A stretch of 64,000 nucleotides of DNA, taken from positions 434,001 through 498,000 of the forward strand of contig NZ_JUHG01000013.1 in the NCBI RefSeq assembly GCF_000799715.1, in the 5' to 3' direction. The first letter of the stretch is position 1; each line of letters starts with the position of its first letter. The stretch is from Martinezella rhizogenes (lineage in GTDB: Bacteria; Pseudomonadota; Alphaproteobacteria; Rhizobiales; Rhizobiaceae). Below the pieces are notes generated by a model. It saw nothing but the letters and a program-made list of their open reading frames with translations. It was not told the DNA's origin and searched no databases. This document shows positions 9,603 through 18,460 of the stretch, piece by piece. The translations under genes and the position numbers were made by a program.

Positions 9603-10420
9603 ATCTGACCCTCCTGGCTGATATCCTGCTGCGCCTGGCGGCGGTTGGCGCGGCGCGAAACGGCATTCTCCGTCGCGCCTGTAATGGCGCTGACGAGTTC
9701 CTGGTTCGACGTGTCGGGGTAGAAAACGCCGTTGTTGCGCCCGAGCCGGAGCACGACGATGCGATCGGCAACCGCTCGGACATCCTCCATGTTGTGACTG
9801 ATCATCACGACGCCGAGGCCGCGATCGCGCACGCGCTCGATCAGATTCAGTACCTCCGCCGTCTGGGCGACGCCGAGTGCTGCCGTCGGCTCGTCGAGCA
9901 GGATGATCTTCGGCTCCAGAAGCAGCGAGCGCGCGATCGCTACCGTCTGGCGCTGTCCGCCCGAAAGCGAGGCGATCGGGATGCGCACGCTTGGAATGCG
10001 GGCCGAAAGCTCGTTCAGCAGCGTCCAGGCGCGCACCTCCATCGCCGTTTCGTCGAGCTTCAACGGCGCAAGCTCGCGACCGAGAAAGATATTGGCAACG
10101 ACATCGAGGTTCTCGCAGAGCGCCAGATCCTGAAACACGGTGGCAATCCCGAGGGAGAGGGCTGCGCTCGGATCGTCGAGCGTGACCGTCTTGCCGCCGA
10201 AGGTGATCGTGCCCGCGCTCGGCTGGTGCACGCCGGCCAGAACCTTGACGAGCGTCGACTTGCCGGCGCCGTTGTCGCCGACCAGGGCGACGACTTCGCC
10301 CGCATGGACGTCGAGATCGATGTCGGTGAGCGCGGAAACCGCGCCGAAATGTTTGGAGATGCCCTTGAGGCTGAGAATGAGCTCGCCGGTCGGGGTTATC
10401 TGATCGCTAGCGCCAGTCAT
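9599..10420 (-). CDS. CUT2 sugar ABC transporter ATP-binding protein, single-domain
   Basis: ATPase of 273 residues with Walker A GDNGAGKST, signature LSGGQRQTVAIARSL and Walker B IILLDEPTAA followed by the H-loop MISHNME. Most CUT2 ATPases (RbsA, XylG) are near 500 residues with two nucleotide-binding domains. This one has a single domain, as known for the rhizobial fructose transporter FrcA, so a homodimer is expected. It overlaps the permease gene by four bases and follows the binding-protein gene after a 91 bp gap holding a strong hairpin. Confidence 0.92.
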   Translation of the reverse strand: MTGASDQITPTGELILSLKGISKHFGAVSALTDIDLDVHAGEVVALVGDNGAGKSTLVKVLAGVHQPSAGTITFGGKTVTLDDPSAALSLGIATVFQDLALCENLDVVANIFLGRELAPLKLDETAMEVRAWTLLNELSARIPSVRIPIASLSGGQRQTVAIARSLLLEPKIILLDEPTAALGVAQTAEVLNLIERVRDRGLGVVMISHNMEDVRAVADRIVVLRLGRNNGVFYPDTSNQELVSAITGATENAVSRRANRRQAQQDISQEGQI

Positions 10421-10465
10421 GTGTCGCGAGCCTTTCCTTGATTGGGCCTGCTTCCGTGAGCGGTT

Positions 10466-10493
10466 CCCCGGCCGCCGCGCTGGGCGGCCGGGG
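10466..10493 (-). other. Intercistronic GC-rich stem-loop downstream of the binding-protein gene
   Basis: An 11 bp perfect stem, CCCCGGCCGCC and GGCGGCCGGGG, with a six-base loop lies between the binding-protein gene and the ATPase gene. On the minus (sense) strand no T-run follows, so it more likely protects the binding-protein message or attenuates transcription than ends it. Confidence 0.6.
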
Positions 10494-10511
10494 TTTTGGC
10501 TTGGGAGGGTG

Positions 10512-11597
10512 TTACTTGATGATCCCGAGCGTCTTGCAGCCTTCTGCGTAACGATCGCCGCACAGTTGCTCCGGCGTCTGGATCGGCTTGCCGTTGACCT
10601 GCTTGTCGATGATCTCCGCCTTCAGGTTTTCAGCGGTTACCAGCGCCGGAGTGAAGAGCTGCGTCGGCGTGTCGAAGAGCTTGGTGTCGGCCTTCGGCGT
10701 TTCACCCGACAGCAGCTGGATCGCGACATTGGCCGCAGCAGCAGCCACGATTTCACTGGGCTTGGAGATCGTGTTGTATTGATCGCCCGCAATGATCAAC
10801 TGCAGGCCGGCGATCGTCGCGTCATTGCCGGTTACCGGCGGAACCGGGTCAACGCCGGCGGCCTTGAAGGCTGCGACGGCAGCGCCACCCGTGCCGTCAT
10901 TGGCCGCGACGACGCCGAGGATCTTCTTGCCGAAGCGGGTGATCTGACCACTTGCCCATTGCTGTGCCTTCGGCGGCGCCCAATCCGGCGTGTCGAATTC
11001 GGCAAGCACCGGATAGCCGCTATCGGCGAGACCGGCATGGACACCCTTCTTGATGAGACCCGCGGCGGCATCGGTCGGAGAGCCGTTGATCTCCAGAAGG
11101 CCGCCTTCACCCGCCTTCACGCCCTTCGATTTCAAATGATCGACGAGCGACTTGGCGATCGACTTGCCGATTTCCTCGTTGTTAAAGGACACATAGTAAT
11201 CGGCGGGGACCGAGGGGATCGGCCGGTCGTAAGCGATGACCTTGACGCCCTGGCTCTGCGCGAGCTTGACGAGCGATGCCGCGGCCGTGGAATCGACCGG
11301 GTCGAGTACGATCGCCTTGGCGCCTTGCGAGATCACCGAGTTGAACTGTTGCTGCTGGCGCGAGGCATCGCCGTTGGCGTTTTGGTAGATCACCTTGCAG
11401 CTGGCGCAGAGTTTCTTCATCTCCGCCTGAAAGCCCGGATAATCATGCTCTTCGTAACGGGTAGAGCCCTGGTCGGGCATCAGGAAAGCAACGGTCGCGT
11501 CCGTCACTTTTGCGGTTTGCGCGAAGGCGGATGCACCGCTCAGAAGGCCGGCGGCAAGCACCGCTGCACCTGTTAGTTTCCATGCGAATTTGGTCAT
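10512..11597 (-). CDS. CUT2 sugar ABC transporter substrate-binding protein (XylF-like)
   Basis: Periplasmic protein of 361 residues with a Sec signal peptide ending near GASAFAQTAK (about residue 27). It belongs to the Peripla_BP_4 sugar family: IVLDPVDSTAAASLVKLAQ and GVVAANDGTGGAAVAAFKAAG correspond to the ligand-cleft segments of xylose- and ribose-binding proteins. The C-terminus has a possible disulfide pair (LCGDRYAEGCKTLG). It is the first gene of the transporter operon, 163 bp after the AraC gene, and a hairpin follows it. Ribitol or another pentitol is the likely ligand, from its neighbours only. Confidence 0.9.
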   Translation of the reverse strand: MTKFAWKLTGAAVLAAGLLSGASAFAQTAKVTDATVAFLMPDQGSTRYEEHDYPGFQAEMKKLCASCKVIYQNANGDASRQQQQFNSVISQGAKAIVLDPVDSTAAASLVKLAQSQGVKVIAYDRPIPSVPADYYVSFNNEEIGKSIAKSLVDHLKSKGVKAGEGGLLEINGSPTDAAAGLIKKGVHAGLADSGYPVLAEFDTPDWAPPKAQQWASGQITRFGKKILGVVAANDGTGGAAVAAFKAAGVDPVPPVTGNDATIAGLQLIIAGDQYNTISKPSEIVAAAAANVAIQLLSGETPKADTKLFDTPTQLFTPALVTAENLKAEIIDKQVNGKPIQTPEQLCGDRYAEGCKTLGIIK

Positions 11598-11759
11598 TAG
11601 ATATCTCCGTCCCTACTGGTAAAGTTTTCGATGAAACCCCAAGTTCGTCGATCGAGCTCGAGGGCTAATTTTCAGACAAGACTTCTCCTTCGAGCGCCTA
11701 GCTGGTCGCCCGTCTCATCCTGCCCGGATTGTTGGTTTCTCCTCCCTGTCCTCCCCTTT

Positions 11760-12644
11760 TTAGGCGGCCTCCACCGCTCCCATGTTTTGCGCCAGCAATG
11801 CTCTGAACCGTGAGGGCGCCATGCCCTTCTGCTCCAGAAAGCGGCGATTGAAATTCGAGATATTGTTGAAGCCGGTCGCAAAGCAGATGTCGGTGATCGA
11901 CATGTCGGACTGGCTCATCAGCAAATGGCAGGCAAAATTCACGCGCAGGCGGTTGACGTATTGCACCAGCGCCATGCCGGTATGCCGGCGGAAGCTGCGG
12001 GAAAACGAGCTCGGGCTTTGCCCGGTAAGCTCGGCCAGATCGCTCTCGCTGAACGGCTCGGTCAGATGTGTGTTGATATAGGAAAGCGCCTTGTTGACGC
12101 CCGCCGACATGAAGCCGGACGGATCGGGATGATAAAGCGCGCTCGCAAGTGTGCGGGTGCCCTGCGCCGAACTCAGCGCATTCAGCACATTCATGAAGAG
12201 CTCGATGCGGCGGATACCCTGCGCCTCGACCAGATCGCCCAGGATCGGGCCGACGATAGCAGCGGTTTCGGGTGTGAAGAGTGCGCCACGTCGGCTCATT
12301 TCCAGAATGCCAGCGCAGGCGGACAGCTCCGGAAAGATCTTGGTCGCGTCCGCCAGGAAGAATTCGGAAAATTGCAACACGCGGCAACGCAGCGGCAGGC
12401 GGGTGCCGGGCGGCACGTCGCTAACCCAATTGTGCGGCAGGTTCGGTCCCGTCAGGATCAGGTTTCCGGGCTCGAATTCGCCGATGAAATCGCCGACGAA
12501 ATATTGCCCCGTGGTGGCAACCACATGATGGATCTCGTATTCGGGATGAAAATGCCAGCGCACCGTGCGGTAGGGATAGCCATGCTCCCAGGCCTTGAAG
12601 GATTCGCCGCTGCCGATGGCGACCACTTCCAAATCGGGGTTCAT
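11760..12644 (-). CDS. AraC-family transcriptional regulator with cupin sensor
   Basis: Regulator of 294 residues. The N-terminal cupin fold includes RWHFHPEYEIHHV (about residues 26-38), a pattern expected to bind a sugar or metal. The C-terminal double helix-turn-helix spans about residues 190-290, with ELTGQSPSSFSRSFRRHTG and ICFATGFNNISNFNRRFLEQKG. The start at 12644 has an excellent GGGAGGTG site; an upstream in-frame start adds 14 arginine-rich residues without support. It lies directly before, and on the same strand as, the ribitol transporter operon, so it is the obvious candidate activator. Confidence 0.9.
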   Translation of the reverse strand: MNPDLEVVAIGSGESFKAWEHGYPYRTVRWHFHPEYEIHHVVATTGQYFVGDFIGEFEPGNLILTGPNLPHNWVSDVPPGTRLPLRCRVLQFSEFFLADATKIFPELSACAGILEMSRRGALFTPETAAIVGPILGDLVEAQGIRRIELFMNVLNALSSAQGTRTLASALYHPDPSGFMSAGVNKALSYINTHLTEPFSESDLAELTGQSPSSFSRSFRRHTGMALVQYVNRLRVNFACHLLMSQSDMSITDICFATGFNNISNFNRRFLEQKGMAPSRFRALLAQNMGAVEAA

Positions 12645-13158
12645 CCTGCACACCTCCCTTCGCCTTCGATCATTGTCTCGTCGCACCTCCTCCCAGAGAT
12701 ACGGCTCGATCTAGTAACCAGAAGTTACGCGCGGACGTCACAGATCGCTACTACGCCCTGCACCTAGAACTGATACTTTTTTGACATTTGGCAAGGTTTA
12801 TGGCGCATTGGCATGGATCAATGAGGGTTTCACGCCAGTGGTGATTGTTCCGGAGTCGGTGAGGCCAGGTGCTTACGGCACACTAAAAACGATAGCCGAT
12901 AAGGAAACCCCGCCCATCGAAGTTGGGGTGCCGACGGGCGGGGGATGCTGTCGTTGGGAGCAGTAGCTACCGATGACAGCATCCGCTGCATAGAAAGGGC
13001 AATACACCTAAGACTTCAATGCAATCATGAGATCGCAATTGCCCGCGCCCCTCTTTCTTGCGTGTTCGGTATAAGATCTGCGCTTGTTGAACAGCGCCTT
13101 GGTGTTCAACCCAACGATCAGATCTCTGCGACATCGCATCGCTGCTCGCGGCGCACGA
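12645..13158. other. 514 bp intergenic region
   Basis: This holds the promoter of the AraC gene ending at 11760 and the tail side of the second AraC gene. I see no convincing gene. A short plus-strand frame at 12781-12966 has no recognisable family and no ribosome site. The only clear structure is a GC-rich inverted repeat at 12908-12943. Confidence 0.5.
12908..12943. repeat. 12 bp inverted repeat (one mismatch), hairpin candidate
   Basis: CCCCGCCCATCG and CGACGGGCGGGG pair over 11 of 12 positions around a 12-base loop. There is no T-run on either side, so a terminator role is doubtful. It sits in the spacer between two same-strand AraC genes. Confidence 0.45.
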
Positions 13159-14142
13159 CTAACTTCCGCCTCTCCCCATCTTCGCCGTGTTCGAGGGCAT
13201 TTCGCCGAAGGATTGGTGATAGAGCGCTGCGAAACGCCCCATATGGGAAAATCCCCAATTGCGAGCGATTTCGGCGACCGGCAGGGAAACGGCTGGGTCC
13301 GTGAGGGCCTTGCGAGCGCCTTCCAGACGGATCGTCCGCAGATAATTGAGGGGCGTTGTGTCCTTGAACTGCTGGAATGCCGCCTGCAATGCACGCACGC
13401 TTGCACCGGCCTCCCGCGCGATATCCGCGACAGCCATCGGCGACGAGATATTGGCGTGCATATATTCGATCGCTCTCTTCAGCCGCTTCGGGATCGCTGG
13501 AGAAACCGGCTTGGCCAGTCGCGCCGAGTAATTGTTGGGGACGGTCTCTAGCAAAGCGATCATCATCGCCTGCAACATGCGCTCGATAAATGCCGACGAG
13601 GGTTGGTCCGCCTCTTCGACATCCAGACAACTCCAGACAAAATGACTGAGCGCCGCTATCCGCCCGCCTTTTGCCGTTGCCAGGTCAAGTGTATCGGCAA
13701 AATCGATGCCGCCGACAACAGGAGCATCCAGCAATTCGCTCAATTGCTGGATCATTGCGGATTTCTCGAAGGCCACGCCCATATGGCCGCGCGCCTCATG
13801 GAGTGTCAGCTTCTCAAAATGCGACATATCACCGAGAAGACCAGTCGCTGGCTTCGAAGTGAGCCGCTTACGACCCGTGTCTATTTCCATCACCCCAGAG
13901 GATGGCAGATAGAGAACGTAGGCGTCCGGCGCCTGCGCAAGCGTTACCCGCATTCCGGAATGACATCTTCCGTTCCAGATGCTGCAACGTCCAATGGCGA
14001 AATGGCGGTCTTCCACCGAGATCAACGAATGTTGGTAAAGGGGCTCCACCTTCGCGGGAGACAAGGTCCTGGCATAGTGCTCCGACATTTCATCAGCATC
14101 GGCTTCCACAATCTTGAAAACTGATTGAGTAACGTACCTCAT
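13159..14142 (-). CDS. AraC-family transcriptional regulator, stand-alone
   Basis: Regulator of 327 residues. The N-terminal two thirds resemble the AraC_binding_2 domain (YVLYLPSSGVMEIDTGRKRL). The C-terminal HTH spans about residues 215-320, with DIAREAGASVRALQAAFQQFKDTTPLNYLRTIRLEGARKAL split over the two helices. The start at 14142 has CAGGAGC eight bases upstream; a longer in-frame start at 14199 lacks such a site. No same-strand partner gene is adjacent, and the next operon (plus strand, 14676) carries a LacI operator instead. Its target is therefore unclear; it may act elsewhere. Confidence 0.88.
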   Translation of the reverse strand: MRYVTQSVFKIVEADADEMSEHYARTLSPAKVEPLYQHSLISVEDRHFAIGRCSIWNGRCHSGMRVTLAQAPDAYVLYLPSSGVMEIDTGRKRLTSKPATGLLGDMSHFEKLTLHEARGHMGVAFEKSAMIQQLSELLDAPVVGGIDFADTLDLATAKGGRIAALSHFVWSCLDVEEADQPSSAFIERMLQAMMIALLETVPNNYSARLAKPVSPAIPKRLKRAIEYMHANISSPMAVADIAREAGASVRALQAAFQQFKDTTPLNYLRTIRLEGARKALTDPAVSLPVAEIARNWGFSHMGRFAALYHQSFGEMPSNTAKMGRGGS

Positions 14143-14675
14143 CAAAGCTCCTGAACAGGCAATCCTTTGGAAAGCACTCAAGGGCGCCACCCAAACCACA
14201 GAAAATCAGATCACAGATTGCAATTATCCCAGCAAACAATACTAGATCATGAATAGCGAGGATGCACGATCGATCTAAACATTATCCAATGCGTAGCAGT
14301 ATTGTCCACAATGAGGCGTCAGCTCTTAAAATTTCACTCAGGATGTTTTCCGAAATTCGATGATTAACTCTCACCAATTTGCCATTGATTCTGATTTCGA
14401 ATGGCGATATTGCGGCAAACCCATTCATAATATGTAAGGATTGTCTATTTAAGGCCCTGTATTGCTTTAAGTTCAAAGTATATCTTTTCTCATAGATTGA
14501 ATTCCCATTCGCTAGTTTCAACCGTAAGCCAGCCTCGGTCCCCAGCGGCTTTGGCACAGCAACAATAGCGGCGGCGAGGCTATACCGCTCGCTTGGGCGC
14601 GTTGTTGCCCGAGCCTCTTGACGGAATGTTATCGATAACATAGCCTTCCCTCATCGAAGCTTTGGGAGGAGCAGG
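14143..14675. other. 533 bp intergenic region, AT-richer than its surroundings
   Basis: Divergent promoter region between the AraC gene (minus) and the aldonate ABC transporter operon (plus). It is visibly lower in GC around 14210-14500. The only identified site is the LacI-type palindrome at 14626-14641. A minus-strand frame at 14282-14641 overlaps this operator, has no family resemblance and is not called a gene. Confidence 0.55.
14626..14641. promoter_or_regulatory. LacI-family operator, perfect 16 bp palindrome
   Basis: ATGTTATCGATAACAT is fully palindromic with the central CG typical of LacI/GalR operators. It lies 34 bp before the start codon of the CUT2 ATPase gene. The same core recurs at 21753-21766 and 23637-23650, and a variant precedes the lacI-type gene itself at 19486. 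Confidence 0.85.
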
Positions 14676-16172
14676 ATGAACGACGGAAAGCTGCTCGAGT
14701 TTTGCGATATCACCAAGGAATTTGGTGGAACGCGCGCCCTTTCGAACGTCTCTCTGGATTTGAGGCCTGGAGAAATCCTGGCGCTTCTCGGCGAGAACGG
14801 CGCGGGTAAATCGACCCTCATCAAGACGCTCGCGGGCATCTACAAGCCGGATGGGGGCCAGATCCTGTTTCGCGGCAAGCCGTATCAGCATCGCCCGCCG
14901 AAGCCCAATCAGCGCCAGCCGGTCGCCTTCATCCATCAGGATCTCGGGCTGATCGAATGGATGACCGTGGGCGAGAATGTCGGCCTGGCGCAGGGCTATT
15001 CGCTGCGTGGCAAGCTGATCGACTGGCGGGCGACCGAGCGCCGCACGGCTGAGGCCCTGAAGCTTGTCGGATGCGATTTCGATCCCTCGACGCGGGTCCA
15101 GGAGCTGACACGAACCGAAAAATCCCTGGTGGCGATCGCCCGTGCCCTCGCCGTCGAAGCAGACGTTCTCGTTCTCGACGAACCCACGGCAAGCCTGCCC
15201 GCCGATGAGGTCGAAAAGCTGTTTGCAGCCATTCGCCCGCTAAAAGAGCGTGGCGTGGCGATGATCTATGTCTCGCACCGGCTGGACGAAATCTTCAGGA
15301 TCGCCGATCGGGTCGCCGTGCTGCGCGACGGGCAGCTGGTGGGGCAGAAGCCGGTCGCAGACACCACGCCGGACGAGCTGATCCGCATGATCGTCGGCCG
15401 CAAGGCCGACCAGCTTTTCGTCAAGGCCGAGAAAACCGCCGGCCCTGCCATCGTCACCGTCAAAGATCTCGCCTGCCGTGGCGCTGGTCCGGTATCCTTC
15501 GACATCCGGCAGGGAGAGCTGCTCGGTCTTGTCGGCCTCAGAGGCGCCGGCCAGGAATTGATCGGACGTGCACTGTTCGGTTGCGAGCCATCCAGCGGAA
15601 CCGTCCGGCTGAATGGTGCTGAGCCCGATCTTTCGAGCCCCGTTGCCGCCATGGCTGCGGGCATCGGCCTGATCGCAAGAGACCGGACCGAAGAGTCGGT
15701 CGCCATGTCGCTCAGCCTCCGGGAAAACACCTTCCTCAACCCCGGCGCGTCCGGGCGGGGGATGATGTCCTTCCTGCGGCCGCAGCGCGAGGCTGAAATG
15801 GCCTATTCGCTGGGGAGCCGGGTCGGCCTCAGGCCCAATGACCAGGCACTTGCGATCGAGGCCTTGTCCGGCGGCAATCAGCAGAAGGTGGTGGTCGGCC
15901 GATGGTTGGCCACCGGCCGCAAGCTGCTGATCGCCGAGGATCCGACAGCCGGCGTCGATGTCGGCGCCAAGGCGGACATCTACAAGCTGATCGCCGAGGC
16001 CGTGGAGGATGGGCTCGCCGTGCTCGTCGTCTCCACCGACTTCGAGGAAATCGCCCACATCTGCCATCGCGCCCTGGTGTTCTCACGCGGTCAAATCGTG
16101 CGGGAACTGAGCGACGCGGAGCTGACGACACCCGCGGTCATCGCCGCCGCGTCTGCATCCGAAGCCGCCTAA
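14676..16172 (+). CDS. CUT2 sugar ABC transporter ATP-binding protein, two-domain (RbsA-like)
   Basis: ATPase of 498 residues with two fused nucleotide-binding domains. Domain 1 (about 1-240) has Walker A GENGAGKST and Walker B VLVLDEPTAS, but its signature is degenerate (ELTRTEKSLVAIARAL instead of LSGGQ). Domain 2 (about 250-495) has a weak Walker A (GLRGAGQE) and an intact signature LSGGNQQKVVVGRWL. Such asymmetry is normal for RbsA/MglA-type subunits. GGGAGGA precedes the ATG. It is first in an operon with permease and binding-protein genes, under a LacI-type operator shared with L-idonate genes, so an aldonate or related sugar acid is the probable cargo. Confidence 0.93.
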   Translation: MNDGKLLEFCDITKEFGGTRALSNVSLDLRPGEILALLGENGAGKSTLIKTLAGIYKPDGGQILFRGKPYQHRPPKPNQRQPVAFIHQDLGLIEWMTVGENVGLAQGYSLRGKLIDWRATERRTAEALKLVGCDFDPSTRVQELTRTEKSLVAIARALAVEADVLVLDEPTASLPADEVEKLFAAIRPLKERGVAMIYVSHRLDEIFRIADRVAVLRDGQLVGQKPVADTTPDELIRMIVGRKADQLFVKAEKTAGPAIVTVKDLACRGAGPVSFDIRQGELLGLVGLRGAGQELIGRALFGCEPSSGTVRLNGAEPDLSSPVAAMAAGIGLIARDRTEESVAMSLSLRENTFLNPGASGRGMMSFLRPQREAEMAYSLGSRVGLRPNDQALAIEALSGGNQQKVVVGRWLATGRKLLIAEDPTAGVDVGAKADIYKLIAEAVEDGLAVLVVSTDFEEIAHICHRALVFSRGQIVRELSDAELTTPAVIAAASASEAA

Positions 16173-16188
16173 ATCGGAGAGAAACCCC

Positions 16189-17256
16189 ATGCAATCGATC
16201 GAATCCAATGCGCTCGAACCCACCCGGGCCGAACTGGCGGGAATGAGCTTCGGCCAGAAAATCCAGAGACTGCTGCCGGTCTACGGCCTCGTCATCCTGA
16301 CGGCCTTCCTGATCCTGCTGTTTTCCATCCTGCTACCGCAGACCTTTCCGACGCTGCTCAATCTGCGCTCGATCATCTCGGACAAGACCATCATCGCCAT
16401 CCTGTCGCTGGCGGCGATGATCCCGATGGCGGCTGGGCGTATCGACCTGACGATCGGCTATGGCATCGTGCTCTGGCATGTGCTGGCGATCAGCCTGCAG
16501 ACGATGTTCGGCCTGCCATGGCCAGTCGCCGTCCTGATCGTTCTCCTGCTTGGCGCGTTCACCGGCTTCCTCAACGGGCTGCTCGTCGAGATCGCCAAGA
16601 TCGACAGCTTCATCGCAACGCTCGGCACCGGCACCGTCCTTTACGCCATTGCCCTTTGGCACACAGGCGGACGACAGGTGGTCGGCATGCTGCCGCAGGG
16701 CTTCTACGCGCTCAATGGAACCATGATCTTCGGCCTGCCGATCACCGGCCTCTACGTCCTGGTTCTAGCTTTCGTGATGTGGATCGTGCTCGAATACACG
16801 CCGATGGGCCGTTACGTCTACGCGATCGGCGCCAATCCAAAGGCGGCCGCTCTCAACGGCATCCCGGTTCGCCGCTTCGTCATCGGCGCCTTCGTCACTT
16901 CCGGCACACTTGCCGCGGTAGCGGGCGTGTTGCTCGCCTCGAAGCTCAGGATCGGTCAGGCCAGCGTTGGTCTGGAATATCTTCTGCCGGCGCTCGTCGG
17001 AGCGTTCCTCGGCTCCACCACCATCAAGCCCGGCCGCGTCAATGTCTGGGGAACCATGATCGGTGTCATCATTCTGGCCGTCGGTATTGCCGGCATCCAG
17101 CAGATCGGAGGCTCCTTCTATGTGGAACCGCTGTTCAACGGCGTGACCCTGCTCGTCGCCATCGGAATTGCTGGCTATGCCCAGCGTCGCCGTAGCCTCG
17201 CCGGCCGCATGGCGCCCGCGCAAAAACCGCAACTGTCCGCCAAGGCAGCCGAATAG
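16189..17256 (+). CDS. CUT2 sugar ABC transporter permease (RbsC-like)
   Basis: Inner-membrane subunit of 355 residues with about eight to ten helices. Family segments include MIPMAAGRIDLTIGYGI (the equivalent of the RbsC GGIDLSVG motif), NPKAAALNGIPVRRFVIGAF and GAFLGSTTIKPGRVNVWGT. It starts 16 bp after the ATPase gene with GGAGAAA upstream and is followed by the binding-protein gene 43 bp later. Confidence 0.92.
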   Translation: MQSIESNALEPTRAELAGMSFGQKIQRLLPVYGLVILTAFLILLFSILLPQTFPTLLNLRSIISDKTIIAILSLAAMIPMAAGRIDLTIGYGIVLWHVLAISLQTMFGLPWPVAVLIVLLLGAFTGFLNGLLVEIAKIDSFIATLGTGTVLYAIALWHTGGRQVVGMLPQGFYALNGTMIFGLPITGLYVLVLAFVMWIVLEYTPMGRYVYAIGANPKAAALNGIPVRRFVIGAFVTSGTLAAVAGVLLASKLRIGQASVGLEYLLPALVGAFLGSTTIKPGRVNVWGTMIGVIILAVGIAGIQQIGGSFYVEPLFNGVTLLVAIGIAGYAQRRRSLAGRMAPAQKPQLSAKAAE

Positions 17257-17299
17257 TGAAGATCATATTGTTTTGATTACCAAAGGGAGGAGACAGACA

Positions 17300-18394
17300 A
17301 TGAAACGCAGATATTTCCTGCAGGCAACCACGGGCCTGTTGATGCTATGCGCAAGCCACGCCTATGCGGATCCACTGGCCGACGCGAAGGCTGTCGTCGA
17401 CAAATATGCTTCGGCGGTCACAAAATGGGATGGCCCCACCACCGGTCCCAAGGCGCAGCCCGGCAAGACCATCGTCGTGCTGGCCGGCGATCTGAAGAAC
17501 GGCGGCATCCTCGGCGTCAGCAACGGGGTCGAGGAAGCAGCCAAGACAATTGGCTGGCAGGTCAAGGTTCTGGATGGCGCAGGCTCGATCGGGGGACGAA
17601 CCGCGGCCTTCGGCCAGGCCATGGCTTTGAAGCCCGACGGCATCATCATCGACGGCTTCGACGCGATCGAGCAGGCACCGGCGTTGGAACAGGCGCAAGC
17701 CGCAAAGATCCCGCTGGTTGCCTGGCATGCCGGGCCCGTCATCGGCCCGGACGAAAAGAGCGGGCTGTTCGCCAATGTCAGCACGGACGCGATGGAAGTC
17801 TCGAAGGCTGCCGCCGACTGGGCCTATGTCGACGCCAAGGGCAAGCCCGGCGTCATCATCTTCACCGACTCGACCTATGCGATCGCCATTGCCAAGGCCG
17901 ACAAGATGAAGGCCGAGATCGAGCGCCTCGGCGGCAAGGTGCTGGAATATGTCGACACGCCCATTGCCGAGACTTCACAGCGCATGCCGCAGCTCACCAC
18001 CTCGCTGTTGCAGAAGTACGGCGATAGCTGGACCCATTCGCTGGCTATCAACGACCTCTATTTCGACTTCATGGGACCGTCGCTTGCATCCGCCGGCAAG
18101 GGCGGCACGGACGCGCCGATCAACGTGGCCGCCGGTGACGGTTCGGAATCCGCCTATGCGCGAATCCGTGCCGGCCAGTATCAGAAGGTAACGGTCGCCG
18201 AGCCCTTGAACCTGCAAGGCTGGCAGCTGGTCGACGAACTCAACCGGGCTTTTTCGGGGGAGAAATGGTCCGGCTATCTGTCGCCGCTACATGTCGTGAC
18301 GGCAGACAATGTCGAAACGGACGGAGGCCCGAAAAACACCTTCGATCCCGGCAATGGCTACAAGGATCAATACCAGAAAATCTGGGGCAAGTGA
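17300..18394 (+). CDS. CUT2 sugar ABC transporter substrate-binding protein
   Basis: Periplasmic binding protein of 364 residues with a short signal peptide (KRRYFLQATTGLLMLCASHAYADP, cleavage after AYA). The Peripla_BP_4 fold is visible in the GIIIDGFDAIEQAPALEQA and PLVAWHAGPVIGPDEK segments, and in the late GDGSESAYARIRAGQYQ. The start at 17300 follows AAAGGGAGGAGAC and fits the signal peptide; the frame is open further 5' only over the permease gene. A strong terminator follows at 18416. Shared regulation with idonate/gluconate enzymes suggests a sugar-acid ligand, but it has not been shown. Confidence 0.92.
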   Translation: MKRRYFLQATTGLLMLCASHAYADPLADAKAVVDKYASAVTKWDGPTTGPKAQPGKTIVVLAGDLKNGGILGVSNGVEEAAKTIGWQVKVLDGAGSIGGRTAAFGQAMALKPDGIIIDGFDAIEQAPALEQAQAAKIPLVAWHAGPVIGPDEKSGLFANVSTDAMEVSKAAADWAYVDAKGKPGVIIFTDSTYAIAIAKADKMKAEIERLGGKVLEYVDTPIAETSQRMPQLTTSLLQKYGDSWTHSLAINDLYFDFMGPSLASAGKGGTDAPINVAAGDGSESAYARIRAGQYQKVTVAEPLNLQGWQLVDELNRAFSGEKWSGYLSPLHVVTADNVETDGGPKNTFDPGNGYKDQYQKIWGK

Positions 18395-18415
18395 TCCCGT
18401 CTTGATATGAAAACG

Positions 18416-18439
18416 GCGCGGCCTTCGGGCCGCGCTTTT
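18416..18439 (+). terminator. Rho-independent terminator with TTCG tetraloop
   Basis: An 8 bp perfect GC stem, GCGCGGCC and GGCCGCGC, is closed by the stable TTCG loop and followed by TTTT. It ends the ABC operon 22 bp after the binding-protein stop and separates it from the convergent lacI-type gene. Confidence 0.88.
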
Positions 18440-18460
18440 GCATTCAGCTACAAGAAAAGC

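Noticed and set aside
12781..12966. Possible 61-residue gene on the plus strand after TTTTTTGACA
   Set aside because: No ribosome site, a non-ATG-like start and no recognisable family; left as intergenic.
14282..14641. Possible 119-residue gene on the minus strand
   Set aside because: It overlaps the LacI operator and promoter of the ABC operon, has no convincing ribosome site and resembles no family.
14676..16172. Degenerate signature in the first ATPase domain as a sign of inactivation
   Set aside because: Asymmetric, partly degenerate domains are normal in RbsA/MglA-type two-domain ATPases, and the second domain keeps LSGGNQQ.
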